From Gambelia wislizenii (Eukaryota > Chordata > Lepidosauria > Squamata > Crotaphytidae), in NCBI GenBank assembly GCA_030847615.1, contig JAUMIR010000003.1, positions 336,355,756 to 336,419,755 of the forward strand: a DNA stretch of 64,000 nucleotides, given 5' to 3'. This document shows, piece after piece, positions 33,121 to 44,417 of this stretch (its first letter is position 1; every line of letters begins with the position of its first letter). The notes under the pieces are model-generated. The model was not told the origin of the DNA. It saw only the letters and a program-made list of their open reading frames with translations, and searched no databases. The position numbers and the translations under genes were made by a program.

Positions 33121-35344
33121 TATAAATCCCAAGCACTGAAGAAATTATGTTCTAATACAGTACCTCTGATATGTTCTCTCCTTGGTATCAGGAAATGCAT
33201 CAAAATGCTTCAGTGAGTATCAGGCAATGCATCAAACTGCATCAGTGAGTAAAATAAAATTGTGATCTCCAGGATCCATATTATGCCAGAAAATGGCCTG
33301 CAAAGGTCACAATTCTCACCACTAGCTCAACAAATGTGAAACGTGAAAGTGAGAAATGTCCAAATTAGGTGTTGTTACTGGTAATGGGGAAAAACATGTT
33401 CTACTTTCTTACTCCATCTCAGGGGGGTGGGTGGAATACTATTTCATAATAGCTTTAAAGTGCAAAGAGATGGAGCTGTTGAAAGGGGAAAATGTGCTAC
33501 TCCAAGAGGTAGAGATTATGTGATCTTTTCTCTGTAAGGATTTTCAAAGTGAGTGTGAATTTTTGAGATGCACTGCAGAAAAGAGATATGATAATATATT
33601 GATGTTTCTATAACACATTATGAAGATTATATAAAAGCAGTTCCTTACACTGGAAATGGATTAAACTAATAGCTGTTGTTGAATTTTATAGAAACTGAGA
33701 GCATTTTAAGCTACAATTTGTCCTTTGTAAATTGTTTTTCCTTTCTGAAGGATAAAATTACTGCTTGCAATAATGAATCTTCAATTTTATAATTTAGCAA
33801 ATATTAAATAGGAATTTAGGTTTTAAACATCATTTTTCTGATAGAGAGCACAGATCAAAATCAGAGAACTAGGGGCACTGTGGTAGGTAGCTCTTCCATT
33901 CAGATAAGTGGGATTTAACTTGTTTTGGAGGGGGGGGTTGCATTTTCCTAAAAGACCAGTTTGTAACTTGGGAGTGCTGTTGGATCTTCCACTGGCATGA
34001 CAGCCTTAAATCTCCTTTGTGGCTTGGAATACCTTTCATCAATGAGTGTAACAGTTGTATCCCAGTAGGCTGGCATCCCAGATTTACAACCCTGTTTGGA
34101 GGCATTTATTTGAAATAATCTATGCTCTATTTAATCTCTCACTTGTGTTCTTGTAATATGTAGTATTTGGGGATGAATTTAAAGATGATCTGGCAACCGT
34201 AGTTGGTGCGAAATTTGGTAGTGATATTTTTAAGCATGACTTGATGATTTGAATATATTATACCAGTCTTGTTCTGTTTTGTTTCTGAGTCCAAATCAAG
34301 CTATTGATTGCAAATCGCATTTAGCTCTGGACCTCACCATTTGTGGCAAGATTCCTCTTCCATGTGTCTACCCATGCCAGAATGTGCTCACTGATTTCTG
34401 AATTTTGGAAGGTAGGTATGGCTGTCATGGTGGGGCTTACCAACCATTGATTACTCTCCCTAGGAAATGTGCCTGGCATCACCATTGTTCTCCTTCTGTT
34501 GTCAGGCAAAGACACTTTTTGGTTTCCCACACCTTTTAAATATTTGTTTTAATCCCCATTACGTGCTGGTGGGTGTACCTTCTCTGGCTCCCTCCCTGTT
34601 TTCCTTTTGCTTGTGTATAAGCAGGCTTTCAATGTGTAACTGTGCCCAGGAAGCTTTTTTGTAGGGGTGTTTTTTTATCTTTTGTTTTTATTTTTTTAAC
34701 TTTTGTATATTTAAATAATTTTAAATTGTTTTAATGATGATGATCTTAATTGTTTTAAAGTTGTATTGATTTTTAATGTTTTTGTGAGCCGCCTTGGGTC
34801 CCACTTTGGGAGAAAGGCAGCATATAAATAAAATAAAATAAAATAAATTTTAGTCCCTGGTTAGCTCTTCATTTTTAGTGTACTGGCCTCTCTATTCTTA
34901 TAACATGTTTTAGACACAAGTAAATGTCATTTTATTTTACTACTGTTGTGTTTTAAGATTGTATGACACCTATGCATTTGTTTTATAGGTGTCCTAAATA
35001 AGAATAAATAAATAAATAAATATACACTTCTCTTTTTATTAACTGGAAATGCAATCTAGACCATACATTGCATGTTTTATGACCCTTCACTATTGCAGTG
35101 GTCTTAATCTGCATCTCTTACTTTCAAGGATGTCTGATCTGAATATCAGATAACATTATTTTCTTTATCTCCCTGTAACAGAAGTTGATCACATGAGATC
35201 AAAATACAACAGGCAGACAAAAATCAGCTTTACAATAAAACAACAATAGGTTGCATCTAAAATGGATGTGGAAGCAGATTTGTGCACTGCTCAGACAAGT
35301 GCTCTGTCCACAGGAAAAGGTTTGAGGCACAGAGAGAGGAGAGA
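33121..35344. other. Intronic DNA with an old LINE tail
   Basis: No coding signal. Around 34770-34850, GTGAGCCGCCTTGGGTCCC followed by GGCAGCATATAAATAAAATA and (AAAAT)n marks the 3' end of an old L2/CR1-like LINE or its SINE. An AAT/AAATA run is near 35003-35022. The rest is unremarkable. Confidence 0.45.
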
Positions 35345-35369
35345 ACAACAACAACAACAACAACAACAA
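35345..35369 (+). repeat. (CAA)n microsatellite
   Basis: Eight tandem CAA units in an intron. Confidence 0.95.
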
Positions 35370-35929
35370 ATCTATTGCTTGAGCAGCTTCTGCTTGTAGA
35401 ACTATGGAACAAACCCAAAATCTTTTATTCATTTTGGAGTAATCCTTTGAACAGTTCTACTGCTTTATACAAAAATATTTTTGGGCCACAGAAACAGTTC
35501 TAAAGACAATTTTCCTTGGCAAAAAGTTTATATAATGAAATACATCAGAAAAGAGATACTGTCTCTTCCTATAGTGCTTCTGTTGTTTCCCAGTCAGCAC
35601 TCCTAGGTCATTTGCGTTCCAAAACGCAAGGGCTGGAACAGTGTTACCAATTTGTCACCTTAAAGACTGAGCCAATTTCCTGCCATAGTAACTGCTTCAA
35701 ATATCTAATTGTATTTTTAATTTAAACTTTTGATATATGTTTTTAATTTGCTCTAAATTATCTGGATTCCCTGTTTGATAGGACATATTGCATTGGATCA
35801 TGAATTTTAATATTTCACACTTCACTTGGAATCTATACTACTGCATGATAGTTCTGCAATAGTGGCTTCCAAAAATTTGACATGTAAGACAGTGTATGAT
35901 TTAGCTTCACTTGCTTCTGAAATCCATAC

Positions 35930-36029
35930 CTTATTAATGTGTCATCATCCACAATGACTAACCAAGGTGTTGTAGCAGGGTTACGATTTAAAAATCTTTC
36001 CAAAATGGCAAAGGTCTTCCCACAATGAC
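35930..36029 (-). CDS. B3GLCT: B3GLCT internal exon with VDDDT metal-binding motif
   Basis: The 100-nt exon lies between TTTAG and AAG|GTATGG. The first two bases (GT) complete a Gly codon from the exon at 49355-49468, and the last two (AG) begin the Ser completed by the exon at 25789-25908. The translation [20 protein letters not shown], then [12 protein letters not shown], matches B3GLCT. VDDDT is the DxD-type triad that binds Mn2+ and the UDP-glucose phosphates in this glycosyltransferase family. The exon is intact. Confidence 0.96.
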
Positions 36030-36279
36030 CTAAATATGGAGTAAAAGTAAGTAAAGGCATCCAGTTACATTTATAGTGCAATGAAAATAAAATATTTTAA
36101 AATATTTTTTCCAAAAAAAAAAATAAATAAATAAAAAAAATCAAGTCCAACAATTGGATGTATTCAGATTAAGGATAAGCAAAGCTCCTCAATGAAATTT
36201 GTAATATTTTATAGAATCATAGAATCATAGATTTTGGTTATGCTGAATTAATAGCAGCAGTCCTAAACATTATTCTAGA

Positions 36280-36780
36280 TCACGGGATGAGCAAAGTGTG
36301 TCCTGTGAGCCCTGGGCTGGTCAAATTCTTTTTGCAAAACCTTTTTTGGTCCCAAATCCTCTAAAAGCCCTCTAGAGGGTGTGGAGGTAATTTCCACCAT
36401 GTTTTGAAGGCCCCTGGGGTAAAACAAATTTTTTGTACAATTTTTATAGTTGCCTCACAATGCCCTCTAGGGGGTGTGGGAGCATTTCCACCACATTTTG
36501 GACCTAACTTGGGGCAATTTAGGTCTGAGAGATTTTTTTTTTTTTAAATAAGAAGTAACAGGCAGTGACTTCCATTCACTTCCTAATGTTAAAAAAGGCC
36601 TCTCCTGAGCTTAAAATGGCCCAGGAAGGCCCAAAAACATGGCGGAAAATGCCCAATTGTCCCCTAGTGGGCATTTGTGAACAAAAAAGTTTATTGCTTT
36701 GTGGGAGTAGGTGTGATGGAGGGGATTGCCTGAAGGGCTAATGTGCCCCCCCTATTCTTCTACAGTTGTCTATCCCTGTT
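36280..36780. repeat. Unclassified interspersed repeat
   Basis: GGGATGAGCAAAGTGTGTCC, AAGCCCTCTAGAGGGTGTGG, AATGCCCTCTAGGGGGTGTG and AACATGGCGGAAAATGCCC form a repeat with internally duplicated blocks. Part of it matches 24800-25000. Short inverted ends (GGATGAGCAAAGTG... and ...TTGTCTATCCC) hint at a hAT-like element, but the borders are not secure. Confidence 0.45.
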
Positions 36781-37034
36781 CTAGTTCCTAGGACCCGAAA
36801 GCATCTTGGCCTGCTTATGACTTGCATTAGGCACTGTTCTTTGCCCCTAACCCTATGTACAGATTCACATGGGTGTGAGCAACGAGCAGGAGGTCTCTAG
36901 GCCAAAGGGTCTGTCAAATACCTTTACAGGTGCACTGGACCAATTCTGCTGAGTTTTCAATAATATTTGATTTCACGTGGACTTCCAAAATTTCACAAAA
37001 TCATTGTGACACCCTCACAAGGGATGAAAAGGTT

Positions 37035-37043
37035 GCTTACCTG
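37035..37043 (-). other. Consensus splice-donor motif in the DIRS1-B terminal repeat
   Basis: CAG|GTAAGC on the minus strand, equivalent in position to CAG|GTAAGA in DIRS1-A. A diverged plus-strand counterpart, CAG|GTAGGC, is in the internal complementary region at 37466-37474. Confidence 0.5.
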
Positions 37044-37067
37044 TAACTGTGGTTCTTCCAAGTGGTC

Positions 37068-37253
37068 ACTGTTTAATGCAGTTTAGATGTGTAGTAAATG
37101 CAGTTTAGATGTGTAAACAATGAAACTGTTTAATGCAGTGTAGATGTGTAAATAGCTATTGCTTAAAACAATTTGTAAGCCGCTCTGATAGCCTTGTGGC
37201 TGAAGAGCGGGGTATAAATAACTAAATAAATAAAAAATAAAAAAATAAAAAAA
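37068..37253 (+). mobile_element. 5'-truncated SINE inside the DIRS1-B left repeat
   Basis: GCAGTGTAGATGTGTAAATA, then GTAAGCCGCTCTGATAGCC and GAAGAGCGGGGTATAAATA with an A-rich tail: the same SINE as at 57137-57400. The first part contains a short duplication of TGCAGTTTAGATGTGTA. Confidence 0.85.
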
Positions 37254-37462
37254 ATCTGTGCCCTTACACAAATGGGTTTTGCACCTATGCAGACTCCATT
37301 TGGACAGTTTTATTGCTGAGTAACTTGGCAGGAATACCCCGCCCCTTCCCACCTACTGCATACATCCTAGCCCAGCAAACTACTGGAAAATAGAGGGACC
37401 TGAAATAGGGGAGGTAGGGCAGATTTGTGTGAGGGGACAGATGACCACGTGAAGAACCTCAG

Positions 37463-37720
37463 TTACAGGTAGGCAACCTGTTCTTTTTCTTCATGGTTTC
37501 TGTGCCTTACAGAAATGGGTGGCTGTGAAGGTTTCTGAAGAATAGAAGAGGGGACAGCACAACCCAAACTATCATTGCAGTCCAGCCTATAATGGTGGAT
37601 GAATGTGGATGGCTGTGACCATGCAGCAGTTTTGCAGAGGTCAGGCAATGGTATGCCATGCAGCAGTGCTGCCAATGAAGCAACTGCTTTCACTGAATAT
37701 GCTCATAAGCCCTCAGGAAT
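37463..37720 (-). pseudogene. DIRS1-B tyrosine recombinase, C-terminal fragment
   Basis: Encodes KAVASLAALLHGIPLPDLCK, then TAAWSQPSTFIHHYRLD. The nucleophile-region HHYRLD is kept, but the conserved HSTR is degraded to YSVK, so the two catalytic residues of that motif are lost. This copy is dead and older than DIRS1-A. Confidence 0.8.
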
Positions 37721-38289
37721 GAGCTGCTTGGCAAATTCATAAGCTAGTCTAATAACCTGAAGGGTCTTTAGTCTGAATAGTCATTAGAGAGGTGTTGTGA
37801 TACTTGTTGTCCTTTTCAGGCACTCTCATAACAGATAAATGGCCTATTAGAGGAGTTAAAGGCAGCTGTGTGCTTGATATAGAATGCCAGCACCCTTCTT
37901 ATATCAAGACAGTGTAGAGATTTCCACAATGGCATGGCTGACTGTGGAAAGAATATAAAACAATGTCCTTATTGAGATGGAACTATGATACTACTTTCAG
38001 TGTAAAGGAGACTCTGGTCATAGGACCACCTTGTCTCGATGGAATACAAGGAAAGGCTCATCAGAGCCTAGTGCCACCAGCTCACTCATTCACCTTACAG
38101 AGGCAACAAGAAACGCCACTTTTCAAGGTAAGGAAACATTCATCAACAGTAGCTTTGAAGCTCTTACAATTCAGCTGTGAGAGAACCAGTGACAATGACC
38201 AAGGTAAAGTAGGAGGGATCACTGGAGAGTAAAGATGTGCCAGACCCTTAAAGAATTTCTTGATAACAGGATGTGAGAAAAAAAGTAAC

Positions 38290-38600
38290 TAAATCAGAGG
38301 TTGGTGGTAGAAATGCCATGATGGCAGCCAAATAAACCTTCCAAGAGGAGAATGCCAATCCTTGTTCATGAAGACGTAGAAGGAAATGCATGACAGTGGA
38401 CAATCCCACTGTAGAAGTAGGTTCTGACCTAGATGTTGCAAAAGAACAGAACCACTTCCACTTATAATTGTAGAAACATTTAGTGGGGTCCTTTCTAGCA
38501 GCAGTTAATACCGAGACAAATCTTGGTGAGGTTATGGTGGTGAGATCACAGCATCTTCCAGGTGGTGAGACGTAGCATCTTGAGGTCTGGGTGGAGTACC
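38290..38600 (-). pseudogene. DIRS1-B tyrosine recombinase, N-terminal fragment
   Basis: Encodes KCFYNYKWKWFCSFATSR, then VMHFLLRLHEQGLAFSSWKV and YLAAIMAFLPP, a typical N-terminal core-binding domain of DIRS1-type recombinases. The link to the C-terminal fragment at 37463-37720 runs through about 570 bp of frameshifted sequence. Confidence 0.75.
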
Positions 38601-39965
38601 TGACCATGAGAGTGAGATATTTTTCAAATTATTGTAAGCCATCTTGAATCCCATCTTGGGAGAAAGGCAGGATATAAATCCAATAAATAAAAATAATAAT
38701 AAAATAAGTCCAGCCACTGAGGTAGAGACAAATGTTGGCCCTTGGAAAGGTGTAGCAGTGGACCAACCAGTGGACGACTGAGATGATCGTCGATAATGGA
38801 GTAGATCTGGATTTCTTAGGCTTGGAGACAGTAGTGGAAGCTGAGAAAATGGGCTGATTTGCTACCATAAGATCAGCAACTTGTAAAGACTTTTCCCAAC
38901 AGTGGAGCCTGAGTCTCTGAGCACAATTCTTGAGTGCCCGATTTGCATTTATTTATTGGATTTATACCCCCCTTTCTCCCAAGATGGGATTCAAGGTGGC
39001 GTACAATAATTTAAAAAAATATGACTAAAACATTACAAAAGTTAAAAAACAATTAAATTATTACCATTATTAAAACATAATAGTTAAAAACACAACATGG
39101 ATTAAAATCAAAATATCAATAAAAATTACAAACATTAAAAGCAGTCCACCAATTAAAATTCACATTTCAAACGCCTGCCTAAATCAAATCCTCTACAAAT
39201 GTGGCACTTCTCTAAGATGTGCCCCTCTCCCAGACCAAAAAAAAAAAGGCATTGAAAGTGCTTGCCAGAAAGAGACACTTTCTGATTGCAAGTAGAACAC
39301 TGCTTAAAAACAGAAATAGAGACCATAGAAAACACAGAAACTAGCAAGAAGGAGAGGGAGGTCTGGTGGAAGAAGCGACTCTGGGGTAAAAGTGAACGTT
39401 TTTTTTTAATTTTGTATATAGCAGTAGATGGAAACACAGAATAAGAAAAAGTAAAGATCAGAAAAATAGACAATAGAAAAGGAAAGAACGAAACAAGAGA
39501 AACATGAGGGAATCTACTCAACAGAAGGACCCTAAAGTAAAGCAGCTCTACTGACAGAAGGAAACTGAGGGAACAGCAGCTTGGTGGAATAAGGTGTGTG
39601 CGGTAGGTGGGAAGGGGCAGGGTATTACTGCCAAGCTACTCAGCTCTAAAATTTTCTGGAGACTCCGTGAGGCACAGAGATCATGAAGAACTGGATTTGC
39701 TGAAGATTGCCAGTAACATTCATAGGGATTAATCTATTGATTAATTGGAAATACATGTACTGTTTTGTGATGGACAACAACTGTGATAAAAACAATCTTG
39801 GGCAGATTTTATGGTAAAAGCAAATTGCAGGTTCATTGTTCTTGAGATCATTTCTTCTTTTATTGTGTCTGTAAACCTCAATACAAGTCTAAAATATGCC
39901 TGAAGGTATTATTAACCTTCAAGCTCAGAAACTCCAAAACAAGTAAATATCATTAGCTTATTATG

Positions 39966-40535
39966 ACTCCTCGAACGCTTTCATCAGTGCTGTATACTCA
40001 CAATCCTAAATATACACTGGACTAACTATGTGATGAATGTTGCTGTCCTTGAGCAAGCAGGGATCACCAGCATTGAGGCCATGATATTGAGAACACAGCT
40101 GCGCTGGGCAGGGCACATTTCTAGGATGAATGACCATCACCTCCCAAAAATAGTACTCTACGATGAACTCGCCACAGGTCAGTGTAAGAGGGGCGCTCCA
40201 AAAAAGCGATACAAGGAATTCCTGAAACAACATCTCAGGCTTGGCCAAATTCATCACCAACAATGGTCCGCCCTGGCCTCACATTGGGAGGCATGGAGAC
40301 GCACTATCCACAATGCTGCAGCCTTATTTGAGAACTCACACCGAACAAGTCTTGAAGAGAAACGACAACGCAGAAAGAATCACAACCCGGAAACATCACC
40401 CAAGGAGACCTTCTGCAGTGCTTTCTGCAACCGGATTTGTTATCTCGGATTGGCCTTTTTAGACATCAGCGCACTTGCAGAAAGCGCGGGATGAGTCCTT
40501 CCTGAATCTTCATTTGCAAAGCCAGAGAGAAATGG
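39966..40535 (+). mobile_element. Non-LTR retrotransposon copy B, 5'-truncated
   Basis: The plus strand encodes the C-terminal tail of the same ORF as copies A and C: AGITSIEAMILRTQLRWAGH, then KKRYKEFLKQHLRLGQIHHQ, then SALASHWEAWRRTIHNAAAL. After a 1-nt frameshift it gives a Cys/His finger ending with SRIGLFRHQRTCRKRG. The finger (C-x2-C ... H-x3-C) is a probable nucleic-acid-binding tail. It ends in a GAGAGA-type 3' terminus near 40535. Confidence 0.85.
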
Positions 40536-40859
40536 GTATAATAACAAAAGCTGCTTACACATCTAAAATCTACAATTCTATTTAATGCTAAGTCAGCAGC
40601 AACGTCAGGAGTGTATTATAAAGCCCCAAGGAAAGAACAAAAGACACAGACAGGCAAGCAAAAAACATCCTATTCAGGCATTCTATATATGAGCTAAGTA
40701 AAGACATGAGATGGGGAGTGTGCTAACCCTGCCCATTTCTCACCTTGTTTTCCTCATATGAAAAGTCTAAAGCAAGGATCCCCCTATATGGTTACAGGCT
40801 CTCCACTTAATTCTGAACCCTGCTATTCCAGGATTCTCACTCAGGTAGAGAGCCCCCAG

Positions 40860-41265
40860 AGATATAAATGGCTCTCTCCTTTCATATGAACAACATGATG
40901 ACAGAGTTGGTGGGACAACATGGTTCCCTCTCTGCACGTTTATTTAACACTTACACAGAACCCTCAAATAGGGCTCACGTCAGAACATGTCCCATCCAGG
41001 GACAGGGGGATTTCCAGCAGACAATGGACCATTAGCCAACCAGACACTAATCCTCCTTGCACATCTCCACCCAGAATCTAGTCATTCAAATACACAAATT
41101 TACATATCCTCCTCAACAGGGGCTCACAGTATATAAAGGCCCCCCACTCCTACCCAGCCATTTTCTGAAGATGCCAGCCACAGATGCAGGCAAAACATCA
41201 GAAAGAAACTCTTCCAGAACACAGCCTCACAACCTAGAAAAAAACCCACAGAAAACCCATGTCCC
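40860..41265 (+). mobile_element. Penelope-like terminal repeat fragment (tentative)
   Basis: GAAGATGCCAGCCACAGATG followed by CAGGCAAAACATCAGAAAG and CACAGCCTCACAACCTAG matches the arms of the palindromic insertion at 59449-59676. Upstream, GGGGCTCACAGTATATAAAG GCCCCCCACT could be the element's promoter region. I recall this repeat as widespread in reptile genomes and tentatively assign it to Penelope-like elements. Confidence 0.45.
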
Positions 41266-42293
41266 ATTTTACTTCTTCCCTCCCCCACATCTGCCACCAA
41301 CTGCCCCAAGAGAGAGTGGGTGCCAAGTGAAGATAAAATGAAGGAATCCTCTGGTTCAAGCTGGACTGGCGGCTCTCTCACCTGCCCTAAGGCCATTGAC
41401 ACCATCTATTCTTTAAAGGCTGCAATTTTGTAACAATTTACTTGGGAACAGATCCCATCAAACCCAATGGGATTTACTTCTGTTTCGAACCTGGAGAGGG
41501 AATCCTAGAGCATACTGTTGTAAAACAACCCATAAAACAATGAGTTGGATTCAGGCTTAGTTATGGAGTATGTCCACCGAAACTCATGACTAATTTACAT
41601 CCCATTATTTAAATGGCTATTCTCAATGCATTATTAAATCTGTACCCGACCCAATATTTATAACTCAGGGTATTTTTTAAAAAAGATATTAGGATATATT
41701 TTTCTCTAGAACAAAACTCCCATTACAAGTGGAAAACAGAATTTATTTATTTTACAAAATAGGTGATCCAATAAAACATATAATATATGAACATAGGATC
41801 AGCGAATTTTGATTAAATAATTCTATGTATCCAAGGAAATCAAATGTTATCAATTTAAAGCTACTGAAAATTATGCATAAAATTACTTTTTTTTACTGTA
41901 CCATAAAATTTCTGAGCTTGAGTATGTGATAGATACAGGCAGCTATTATTCCAGGACATATATCAAGTACTTAATGTACCAACAACCTCAGCTCGAATTG
42001 GCTGAGGTTCTTTGTTAGTGATATAAAAATCTATCACAGATATTGTCATAATCTGATATATCACATAACTGTGAGACTGGTGGGGGCAGAATATTATATT
42101 AGTGGAATGGGTTCAAGCTGAATTAAGGAACATATAAAAATTACTTTTCTAAAATTATATATTGTATCTTTGTATGCATTACATTCTCTGTTTCTAAATA
42201 TGCATGTATCTGCCTTTTCCGCATAGATTATTTTGTGGGGCTGGCAGAATTTTCATTTAAAAAACAAATAGAACCATATTTTCATTCAAAGTT

Positions 42294-42369
42294 TTACCCA
42301 AGCTGGCATGCAATAAAAACATTTTATTTAGTATTTTAAAATGTTTTTATCATCTGCCAGCTTGGGTAA
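42294..42369. repeat. 76-bp near-perfect hairpin
   Basis: The left arm TTACCCAAGCTGGCA(n4)ATAAAAACATTTTA is repeated inverted on the right with one 4-base mismatch block and a loop of about 8 bases. It is followed at once by an (AAT)n run (42370-42391) and an L2/CR1-like LINE tail. It could be a tiny MITE, a foldback remnant or a hairpin-RNA source. Confidence 0.85.
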
Positions 42370-42879
42370 TAATAATAATAATAATAATATTTATTTATAC
42401 CCCACCCCTCTGCTAAAAACAATCGGGGTGGCTTATAACTATTAAAACTCTACAATTTAAAACTTTGATTGGAAATGTGTTTCTAAATAAAAAGATAAAT
42501 AAAAATTCTGCAATTTAATGTCACTTTAACAGATTGGTATAAAAAACTTTGAACTAAGCATTCTAACATTAAAACAATGGGGGTGGGAGGGCTTTTGCAT
42601 CTCTAGAACCCACTGTGGACAGCACTGGACTTAAAGGAAAAAATACACACAGAAAGGAAAGTGGAAATAAGCAGACACGCACTTCCTGTTTTGATTGTCA
42701 TCTTCTGTGTGTGGGGTGTGTGTAGCCAGGCTAGGAAATGGTACTCCGGCAGGCCGAAGGCGGGGAAGGGAGATGGGGGGGGGATGTGTTGCTCATAGGT
42801 TGCACTTTGCCAATCCCTAATTTAAAGCAAGAACAGTAAAACTTTTATTGACCTTCTCAGTAAAAGGCAGATTGATAGA

Positions 42880-44097
42880 TTAAAAGATAACACTAGAAAG
42901 CTGAGATGGAGGTGAAGGTGGTACCAGCTGTGCCTGCTTGGAGAATCTACAGCTACTTAATTGGAATAAGTCCTTCACTATAACCATTTTTTTGTTTGAA
43001 AGTGCATAGAAGAACCACAGAAAAGCTATGAATCCAGTTTTATATGACTTTGCAGAATAAACTGTCAATACACAAATTCTATTTTTCTACCCACACCCAT
43101 CTGGATGGTTACATCTTGACTAAGCCTAACAAAAGAAAAGGGTGGACAGAGGCACTGAACTGAGTTACCAGCAGATTATAAATAAAGGGCTCTAATGAAA
43201 GAAGAAGCAAGCACTATGGCAGAGGTAGGAAACCTCAGGGTGTGTGTGTCTAAATCCAGCCCCCAGGCTTCCTTAGATGGCCATCTTGCTTCCCGATGAC
43301 ACCATAGTTTGGTTGTTTCCCTGCATGTTCCCCATTCTGAAAGCTTTTAAAAAGTTGAAATGTTTCTCCTTAGTTACCATCAGCAAGAGCTTTAAACTGA
43401 AATATGCTTGTGTTTTCAGTTCTACCTTTTGGCCCTGCTTACTAGTGGAATTCAACCCTGGGAATTTCTCCAAAAGTGCCTACATTCTTTGGCCTGAAAG
43501 AAGTTCCTCATCCTTTTACTAAGAAATGAGTTTGAAAACGACCTAAACATGAAGAGTGACTCAGGAAGTATAGGAAAAGGAGTGAACAGATGAGGAGGCT
43601 GCTGGGTTTACATGACAGTGGCCCATGGTGACAACAGCAAAGACAAAGGTAAATAGGTTAAGACCATGAATCTTAAGCTCTTTTCCCTTCTAAGCCACCA
43701 AACAAGGGGAGTAGCTGCTACTGCCTCTAGCTGAATCGTACCTCATCCTGTCATAAAGAAGGCTCTTCTCCTTGTGCCTCTTCCTCTCACTGTCAATGCT
43801 GCAGGCCATATTTTGGGTAAAAATAATAATAATTCAAATTCTACCAGTGACAAAGAGAGCCCGTGGGGGAGTTGTTGCTCCTCTTTTTTGCTATCCATTC
43901 CACCTTCACTTGCCAAGTCCAACCCCCAGGGGACAAAGCTAGAAAGGGCAGCGGTAGCTGTTATTACCCATAGGGATTGCCTGGGGTGGAATCAATGGTA
44001 ATATCTTGACCTCTTAGACAGGACAATCTAAGGCTCTAATCTGAAGATGAAGCCATCTAGTCATCTCACTATCTCCTGAATCCTTTGATGTGAAATT
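42880..44097. other. Intronic DNA, nothing recognised
   Basis: No exon, RNA gene or recognisable transposon was found on either strand. Confidence 0.45.
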
Positions 44098-44164
44098 ATT
44101 GTTGTTGTTAACTACTGTCAAGTTGACTTCGACTTATGGGGACCCTATGAATGACAGACAGAGA

Positions 44165-44417
44165 GAGAGAGTGACCGTGTGGTGTAGTGGTTAGTGTGTT
44201 TGACTACAGCTCTGGAGACCAGGGTATGAATCCCTGCTTGGCTATGGAAACCAACTGGATGGCCTTGGGCAAGTCAAACTCTCTCAGCATCAGAGAAAGG
44301 CGATAGTGAGCCCCCTCTGAACAAATCTTGCAAAAAACAAAAACAAACCCATGACAGGTTCACCTTAGGGTTGCCATAATTCGGAAACAAATTGAAGGCA
44401 CACAACAACAACAACAT
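44165..44417 (+). mobile_element. tRNA-derived SINE with BovB tail, nested in the BovB LINE
   Basis: GTGTAGTGGTTAGTGTGTTTG (box A-like) and the box B-like segment ATGAATCCCTGCTTG head the element. It ends GGTTCACCTTAGGGTTGCC, then CAAATTGAAGGCACACAACAAC. Near-identical flanks ATGAATGACAGAC (44149) and ATGAATGAGAGAC (about 44415) form a 13-bp target duplication with one change. The tail matches the BovB 3' end, as expected for a SINE mobilised by that LINE. Confidence 0.85.

Larger units (their letters stand above)
37022..39692 (-). mobile_element. DIRS1-type retrotransposon B, internally deleted
   Basis: The left terminal repeat (AGGTTGCTTACCTGTAACTG, 37030 on; TAACTTGGCAGGAATACCCC, about 37320) recurs inverted at about 39590-39690. 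An internal complementary region at 37441-37510 carries the inverse of the outer end (GAAGAACCTCAGTTACAGGT) next to a direct copy of the other end. Recombinase pieces lie at 37463-37720 and 38290-38600 on the minus strand. Gag and RT are missing. A SINE fragment (37068-37253) splits the left repeat, and LINE 3'-end fragments lie at about 38625-38700 and 38943-39150. Confidence 0.85.

Noticed and set aside
42370..42391. (AAT)n run as a possible CRISPR-like or satellite array
   Set aside because: It is a plain trinucleotide microsatellite with no spacers; the window is vertebrate nuclear DNA.
44181..44240. tRNA gene
   Set aside because: Box A- and box B-like sequences are there, but no cloverleaf closes and the unit continues into a BovB-type tail, so it is a SINE.
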